Source: Shinisaurus crocodilurus (Eukaryota; Chordata; Lepidosauria; Squamata; Shinisauridae). Taken from it: a stretch of DNA of 64,000 nt. The translations under genes were made by a program, and so were the position numbers. Position 1 is the stretch's first letter. Every line of letters begins with the position of its first letter. Where the stretch lies: assembly GCA_021292165.1 (NCBI GenBank), contig CM037880.1:186041868-186105867 (forward strand), given 5' to 3'. The notes below the pieces were generated by a model. That model had not been told where the DNA came from, did no database searches, and worked only from the letters and a program-made list of their open reading frames with translations. Of this stretch, positions 57,585 through 64,000 are shown piece after piece.

Positions 57585-58930
57585 GACCTGGTTCGCACGA
57601 CACAACAACCCACCATGGGCAGTGAGCCATGGTGGGTTGTTAGTGTCATCCGAACCCAGACCACTTCTCTCAGAGGGGCTTGTTTTTTCCAACAAGCCTC
57701 CCTGAGAACCCATGGTCTATAGTAGGATTTGTTTCACTCATGGTGCGTTGGTATGTCATTCGAACCCGGACAACCTGGGTTGTGGGAACAGTGAGTGAGC
57801 CACTCAGCAAGAGTGGAAAAAAAATCCCTTGCTGCTCTTGCCTGAGCCACAGCCAGTGCCAGCCACCACACTGATGCCCAAGTGGCATGGTGGGGCGACC
57901 ATCACTGGTTCACTGCCCCCCGTCCTGCTGCAATCAGGAGCTGCTAGCTGTCAAAAACCCCAGTTCCTTTTAAAAGGATTTTTAAAAAAAAACAAAAAAA
58001 AAACAAGGCTCCCCATGGTTTTTTCACAGGGACATATGCAGGCATGAATGCGTATGGACCTCTAAAAAAAACAAAACGGGGAGCCCTGTCAAGAAACTCC
58101 TTTAAAAAGGAACTGGAGTTTTGACAGCTAGCTAGCTGTCAAAACTCCATGCTCCAGTAAAAGGGGGTGGGCTGCACTTTTCCATCTTCCTGATCACCTA
58201 GAGTCTTGGGAATGTGTGGAAAAGTTGGGGGCACTGGGACCCATTGGGGGAACACAAAAACCCTGAGGATCCCAGTGCCAAGGGGGGATAAATCCCTCCA
58301 CCCCCTTTTCGTGAGCAAAGGTCACTCATGTCTTTGCTTTGAATTGACAGCTCGCCTTTTGACAGCTGTCAAGACAAAGCAAAGTGCAAAAAAACCTGTT
58401 GGGAGCATTTCTGGGTCAATGTCCATGGTTGGTACCTGCTGCATTTTGACAGCAGGTATCCCCAGGACATTACCCAGGTGAGGCTTCTCATTTTTGAACC
58501 TGTGGAATGTGGAAATGTACACACCTGTACCTCTGGAATTGTGCAATTCTGGCTATTTTCTTTAAAAAAGAAACACATTTGGGATGAAAATAATAATAAT
58601 AAAAAAGGGGTGGCAAACCACTGACAGCCCCTCCAATGTGCCACTTGGGTATTTCAGAGGGGCTGTGAGTGGCTGTCAAAACAGAGATGGCAAAAAGCAA
58701 TCTCCAGGAAAAAGGAAGCTGAGGCAAGCAAAAATGGCTCCTGATCACAGTGGGGAGAATGGCTTGAGCCACAAAGTCCCCTGGGATGCTGGCTGATGGA
58801 CCAAGGGGGAAGGAGTGGGGTGACAACCCATGGTGAGCTCGATCATCTGCTGGGCACACTGTCGGTTGTTCTCACAACAACCAACCCACCATGGCTTATT
58901 GCTAAGGGGGTTAGCATGATGTGCGAACCA
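57585..58930. mobile_element. non-autonomous DNA element, about 1.35 kb
   Basis: Ends 'cctggttcgcacgacacaac' and 'agcatgatgtgcgaaccagc' are inverted, with 'acaacccaccatggg' and 'ccaacccaccatggcttatt' just inside. Internal hairpins include 'ggctccccatgg' (about 58008) against 'ggggagcc' (about 58080), and 'cagttccttttaaaaggatt' against 'ctttaaaaaggaactgg'. It carries about ten TGACAG or CTGTCA motifs. No transposase frame. The target duplication is unclear. Confidence 0.65.
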
Positions 58931-59099
58931 GCCCAGTATCTGCCTGACACCGCCGCCCCCCACACCCCATTTAAGGCAAAGAAGAAAAAACAAGCCAGCA
59001 TTTTTACCAAGCCAAAAAAATCTGGAGACAGCCTCCTATTTCCTCTCTTAATATATTCCCTTTCTTAAAAAAAACAAAAAACCCTAAAACATCCAGGTT

Positions 59100-59560
59100 G
59101 TAATGCAGTAATGCACTCTTACGTGGAGCTGCTCCAAAAAGTGTTCAGAAACTGCAATTGGTCCAAAACAGCAGCCAGACTAGGGCTAGCTATACAAACC
59201 ATATTTCTGATATTACTCCAACTCTATTGACAGCCATTTGTTTCTGGTCCTATTTCAAGGTGATGGTGCAAACCTTTATAGCCTTAAACCGCTTTGAGCC
59301 AGGATATCTGAAGGGCTGCCTCATTCTACATGTGCCTACTTGTGCACTCTAGGTCAACATCTGAGCTCCTTTTCATATTCCCCCAAGTTCAGAAGTGAGG
59401 TGGGAGGACCTAAGAGACAGGATTCTGTCACTCACAGCACCACAATTAAGAAATCCCCTCTCAAGAGACGCCTAGCCTAGTCATGATTTGTAATGAAAAC
59501 CTGGTTCTTTTATGTTTGGATGCTGCTGCTTTTATTATGATGCTGCAGCTTTTATGCATT
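59100..59560 (+). pseudogene. CR1/L2-type LINE C-terminal fragment
   Basis: Broken frames corresponding to the post-RT part of CR1/L2 ORF2: LQKVFRNCNWSKTAARLGL, then 'acctttatagccttaaacc' and the 'gccaggatatctgaag' region (usually GPGYLKD), then a 3' tail. Many stops. Confidence 0.6.
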
Positions 59561-60119
59561 TCCCCCCAGCTGTTTTTATGTATTTTATATTATTGTCACA
59601 TATACAGGGTAGTAGTGTTGTCCCAGCACTAATAATGCTGTGCTAGTGTAACTAGCACAATGGGGAAAAGCAGTAATTTGTCCCTGAAATTTGGTGATGC
59701 AGCAGGAAAAAAGGGGGGATTTTTCTTCAAAACAAGTTGTGTACGCCCTGTTGAACAATGCTGGATAATACTCATATTGTTTTTGTCATATATTATTTAC
59801 TCTTTATTGCTTTTACTTGTGAAATAAACCTTGGCAGAGTGGGGTACAACAGAAACAATAAATGAAAATGCGTAAGTAAAAACATTACAATGGCCATCTT
59901 CACCCACATACTAAAAAAAAAGTAAGTACAGGACACAGTCTTCATGTCTATTAATATTACCTACTGGTCTCGTGCAACAGACAAAAATGAGTAAGGGGAA
60001 GCAGCCACAATGGACTGTGTAAGGGAAAGGAAGCTTACAGTGAAGCTGGCATGTATGATTGTAATATATGTATTCATAGTTCATAATCTTATTATTACAT
60101 CCTGAAGAGAAAATTAAAG

Positions 60120-60170
60120 CATCACTGAATATAATAATAATAATAATAATAACAACAACAATAAATTATT

Positions 60171-60212
<42 letters not shown>

Positions 60213-60720
60213 TATACTGCCCAATATCCAAAGCTCTCTGGGCGGTTTACAACAATCAGTTAAAAAACAACAACAATACAATACAATATAAAATATACAC
60301 AATAAAAGCATTATAAAAAAATTAAACCAAATTTAAAAAACAACACAAATAGCTAAAACAAGTTAATACAATGTGACCAGTAATAAAAGTTAAAAATAAC
60401 CACCCCACCATGTACTATTTAGAGTTGTTAAAAGCCTCAACATAGAGGGCAGTCTTAACCTGGTGCCGAAAAGACAGTAGAGTTGTTGCCAGGTGGGCCT
60501 ATGGGGGGAGCTTGTTCCAAAGTTGGGGGGCTACCACTGAAAAGGCCCTCCCCCCTTGTTGCTGCCCTCCGAGCTTCCCTCGGAGGTAGACTTTTGTCAG
60601 TACCTAAATCAACCAGGCTGGCCATAGTAAGGGCAGAATTAGACCTTTCCCAGATTGAGAACCAGGTGCAGAGGTTGGTGGCGGTGCTGTTTAGGCTGAA
60701 AATCATTTTCTGACAGGTTT
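60120..60720 (-). mobile_element. CR1/L2-type LINE 3' end with ATA/ATC microsatellite
   Basis: The reversed 3' tail, 'ccaatatccaaagctctctg' and 'ggcggtttacaacaatcag', is preceded by (ATA)n and (ATC)n tracts (60128-60211) grown from the tail repeats. Coding remnants lie at 60480-60700 ('ggggggctaccactgaaaag', 'ttccctcggaggtaga'). Confidence 0.75.
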
Positions 60721-61054
60721 CAGGCTTGGCGGTTGAACCTTATGGAGAGATGGGGGAGGGCTCTTGGTGGCAGAAGTTCTGTGAGGTGACTTCAAATTTG
60801 GGCTTCTCTGTTCCTTATCTACTAAGCATGGGCTATGAGAAAGCTAAAGGAACCTTGTTGCAAGGCCTGAAATGTGTCTCATTCCAAAGTAATTGCGCAG
60901 AGATTTTTCAATCAAATCCCTTATATTCTAGTATTACTATGTGTATACCTGCTCAGGTTCCTCTTTATTTTGAGCATGTAAGTAATAGAAAGATTTGCGA
61001 CAATATATTCATATGCCTTGCAACACAGAAAAGAAAGGGGGAGGGAGTCTTATT

Positions 61055-61110
61055 TATTTCATTTCTATACCACCCAATAGCTGACGGTCTCTAGATTTAC
61101 AAAAGTTTGA
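61055..61110 (-). mobile_element. CR1/L2-type 3' tail fragment
   Basis: 'tttctataccacccaatagc' and 'tctagatttacaaaagt' are a short reversed tail. Confidence 0.5.
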
Positions 61111-61552
61111 AAAAACAATGGCATGTGCTACAATGAGTTTAAGCAATGAATAAGTGGTGGAAAAGATGTTTCACAACACTGCTAAGGATGGTGTACAACT
61201 AGTGTAATTAGCATGTAGTACTCTAGTACTATATGTCACAGGCAGATTATGTTTCCCAAGAGCGCAGTCCTTCAAGAAAATGACAGTGAGTTTCAGGTAA
61301 ATATGTATTTTATTCTCTTTTGCACTTACAGGGAGATTTCCTTTTCGGAACATTGTCCATTTCCTTTAAAATATGTTTTAAAGGATTCTTTTTTAAAGGT
61401 AACCAACATCTACACCTAGAGTTCATGTCTCTTGTATCTTGGTTAAGATATACACATGTTTTAACAGAAGCAACAACCAGTAGGATACTCTTCTGTGATT
61501 TATTGAAATGTAAGAAAGGATTCTTCTTGGCCACTTTGTCAAAGCTGAATGT

Positions 61553-61775
61553 CTAGGTAGGAAATGCAGAAAAACGCTCTTTGGAAACTAATTCAGAAAA
61601 ATCAAGAAGTGCAGAGGATGTAGATGAATCCTCAGCAGCCTGATATGAACTATTTCTGCAGAATGATGCAGATAAAAACCACTTGTATCTGTTCCAACTT
61701 GGACTGTATGTTAGCTCCAGCTGTATCTGCAGTTTCCTCTTGTCATGTTTATATGGACTCTTCAATTTGTGCAGC
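61553..61775 (-). CDS. possible terminal coding exon of an unrecognised host gene
   Basis: Minus strand. A pyrimidine-rich tract ending TCTCAG precedes 61775. The frame then runs 74 codons to TAG at 61553-61555. It reads LHKLKSPYKHDKRKLQIQLE, SPSWNRYKWFLSASFCRN and then a Ser-rich end finishing SELVSKERFSAFPT. Codon use and the long open run look like coding sequence, but I do not recognise the protein, no other exon is identified, and chance cannot be excluded. Earlier exons would lie to the right, probably outside the window. Confidence 0.3.
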
Positions 61776-62079
61776 CTGAGAATATAGACAAGATTCTTTG
61801 AAGTGAGGCCTACCACAAGCATACTTGAACCATATTGTTCTTTGCTTGTTAAAGCAGCCAGAAGGGGGCCTGGCCCATTGAGTAGTTGAGGTTGTCAATG
61901 CTTCCCCATGAAAAGGAGCAATCTCAATGGCATTGAAGGAGCAATCTCAATGGCATTGAAAAGGGTAGTGAGAACCCTTTTCAAGAAGCCATCATTAGAG
62001 TTGAAGATTTAACTATTTGACAGCTTCAGATCTACCATATCAGGGCAAGGTGAGAGTATGTGTGCTGTTGGCAAAACTC

Positions 62080-62950
62080 ATGGTTTTCCCAAATAATATT
62101 ATCTGTGTCCTTTCGATCAAGCGTACATCCTGCTTTTGGAACAAAAAATGACTTGATCACGCTGGTGGACCTCTGCTGGGAGATGGAAGAGAAGTGCAAC
62201 CCTGTTGATTCTAGTGTACCTCTCAACAGCATTCAATATCAACTCTGTGCTGACTTGCAAGAATGGGACGGGGGGGCACACTATGTTTTACTGGTACCCA
62301 TAGTTCCTGTCAGATAGGTCCCAGATTAAATGCTAACGGAATGCTGCTCCAACGTATGGCCACTGGTTTATGGTAGGGGTGCAGACCTGGGGACCAAATA
62401 TGGCCCTCTAGGGCTCCTAGATGGCCCCACTCCCTTTCCTCTGACCACCAATTGTTTTGTGCTATCCCAGCTTTTGTGCAGTTTCCCCCCATTCTAAAAG
62501 GTTAAGATGCCTCTCATGCAGCTTAGTTACTGGCAATAAGAGCTTCAAGCTAACATATGCTGATATTTTGCCCCCCCTCCTTTTGCCTTTAGCCCCCTCC
62601 CACCATAGGAATGCAGCCCCCCCCCCCCACAGCTTCTCCAGAATGGAATTTGGCCCTCGGGCTAAAAGAGGTAAAACATCCCTGGTTTATGGGGTGCTGC
62701 TATCTCCCATGGCATTTTACAGCTACATGAATCCATGGGTAAGGTCATCCGGAGATTTGGGATATGGTGTCATCAATATGCCGATGATACCCAGCTTTCT
62801 CTCCCCCACTACCTTTCCATCAGATTGGGGGTGGTGGTGTTAAGTTGGAGGTCCTGAACCAGTAAGTGACAGACTGGAGAGCCAGCTGTTGATGGGATTG
62901 TATGCATGTATTTTGTATTTGTTTGGGCATCAATCCAGCACCTTAATATG
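62080..62950 (+). pseudogene. CR1/L2-type LINE reverse transcriptase fragment
   Basis: Broken frames that follow a CR1/L2 RT: ILVYLSTAFNINSVL (where L-D-L-S-A-A-F-D is usual), then SPMAFYSYMNPWGKVIRRFG and YADDTQLSL with the catalytic Y-A-D-D at 62775-62786. The upstream endonuclease is missing. The minus-strand frames here are shadows of it. Confidence 0.7.
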
Positions 62951-63239
62951 GCTACATCTAATACATTTTTTGTGTTGGGAAAGGCTGCATGAGCAAGGAA
63001 CTCATGACAACAAGGAGCAAAAAGATCCTGAAGGTAGAATGCTAGCTACCTGCCTTTATTGTAGTTGAAGTTCATGACCTTTATGCCCTATACCTTGAGT
63101 TAAGAGGAATTGCCCTTCTGTGGTATGGAAAGTATGAGAATTCCAGCTAAATACAAATGCCTTCCAGACCTCCAAGTCACCAGCTCAGTCAAGTAACTCA
63201 CAAGGGTACCTTTAAATTAGCCAATCTAAAGCCATGGCA

Positions 63240-63375
63240 AGAAACATGTTTAAGTGAACCATAACTGAGTTGATGTTGTATTGTAATGTATTATAATTAT
63301 GGCTATTGTACTTGTTTGTTTTTGTGAATCACTTTGAGCACAATGCATTGTGGAAAATGCTGTATAAATTGACTA
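63240..63375 (+). mobile_element. CR1/L2-like LINE 3' tail
   Basis: 'gaatcactttgagcacaatg' and 'ttgtggaaaatgctgtataa' resemble the terminal 3' UTR of L2-type LINEs. Confidence 0.4.
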
Positions 63376-64000
63376 TGACTAAACATGGTTCAATCTAGAA
63401 AAATGCTCACCTTTAGATCAGCAGGTTAAAGTACCACATGAGCACCCCTAGAGCACCCCTTTGTTCTAGGAACCTCCACCTGTTTGTTTCTCAGAAGCAT
63501 AGCCTTTGTAATGCTGAATCAGTCAAATCCAATAAAACCCAAATCCAATAAAAAAAACCCAGGAAGACTGCTATTCAGTCTAGGAGCCAAATTATTGATT
63601 CCATTGTTTAAGGTCATTTTGAGACTTTGTCCTTTTTGTGTTCTGTGCCAGACCAACTGGCTATGAACCTAGTCCCTCTTTGAGAGACTTTGCCTGCAAA
63701 AAATTCAGCATGTACAAGCCCTCTGTTGCATTGCCCTGTGGGTCTCCCAGGGTTTGTGTGGCTTGCTGACCATTCCTCATGATCCTTCTTCCTAGCACTA
63801 CCCTCCTGTCCAAGGCCAAACCCAAATTTTCAGGCTCCAGTTACTCCTCTTGCTTGCATCACTCTGTTTATACACCCAGATAGAGCTTCACGCCCTGTGA
63901 AGCACCAGTTGCAGCATTCTGAGCACATCCATTTCAGTGGGATTGCCCATTTACACTGGGAGCTTGGATGCATGTCATAAGGAGTGCACAAGGGGGCCTC
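63376..64000. other. no gene recognised
   Basis: Unique-looking DNA to the end of the window. No frame or repeat that I can support. Confidence 0.3.

Noticed and set aside
60114..60311. Minus-strand frame with poly-Asp
   Set aside because: It is translation of the ATC/ATA microsatellite in a LINE tail.
62032..62232. Minus-strand frame with coding look near the right end
   Set aside because: It lies opposite a plus-strand CR1/L2 reverse transcriptase remnant and is its shadow.

Overview
This window reads as vertebrate nuclear DNA, most probably from a squamate reptile (lizard). The background is AT-rich and poor in CpG. It carries CR1/L2-type and L1-type LINEs, MIR-like SINEs, SINEs derived from 5S rRNA with a CR1-like tail, many short fold-back DNA transposons with 8-bp hAT duplications, a Penelope-like fragment, a DIRS-type retrotransposon and Ty3/Gypsy LTR elements. 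There is nothing bacterial or plasmid-like. The species call is inference from the repeat mix.

Layout. 1-8 kb: old SINE, MITE and LINE debris and a 600-bp solo LTR (5010-5609). 8.4-13 kb: a CR1/L2 endonuclease piece, a Penelope-like GIY-YIG piece followed by a hammerhead-like motif, and minus-strand CR1/L2 debris. 13-17.8 kb: one LINE split by a 915-bp hAT element and by a 1.2-kb Gypsy solo LTR holding a 40-bp minisatellite. 17.8-22.7 kb: mostly unique DNA with a MIR-like SINE and a minus-strand stretch at 21.5-21.9 kb that looks like host exons or a pseudogene. 22,748-30,666: a DIRS element with inverted terminal repeats, an internal complementary region and decayed gag, RT/RNase H/methyltransferase and tyrosine recombinase frames; its recombinase is split by a 2-kb L1-like insertion with a 15-bp target duplication. 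30.7-44 kb: unique DNA with MITEs, a Tigger-like MITE, a 5S SINE and a second hAT copy. 44,077-50,297: a young full-length Gypsy element on the minus strand with LTRs differing at about five positions and a 5-bp target duplication. 50.3-64 kb: mostly unique DNA with MITEs, a second 5S SINE, CR1/L2 fragments and one possible terminal host exon (61,553-61,775).

Two points stand out. The Gypsy element has protease, integrase, reverse transcriptase, RNase H order, with integrase before RT (the Gmr1 arrangement), and its gag holds a SCAN-like domain; it carries an in-frame stop and two frame breaks. The DIRS element keeps both termini and an internal region complementary to both ends joined, which fixes its boundaries to the base. 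No complete host gene is recognisable, so the window is probably intergenic or intronic. All claims rest on reading the sequence by eye; family names come from general knowledge and were not searched.
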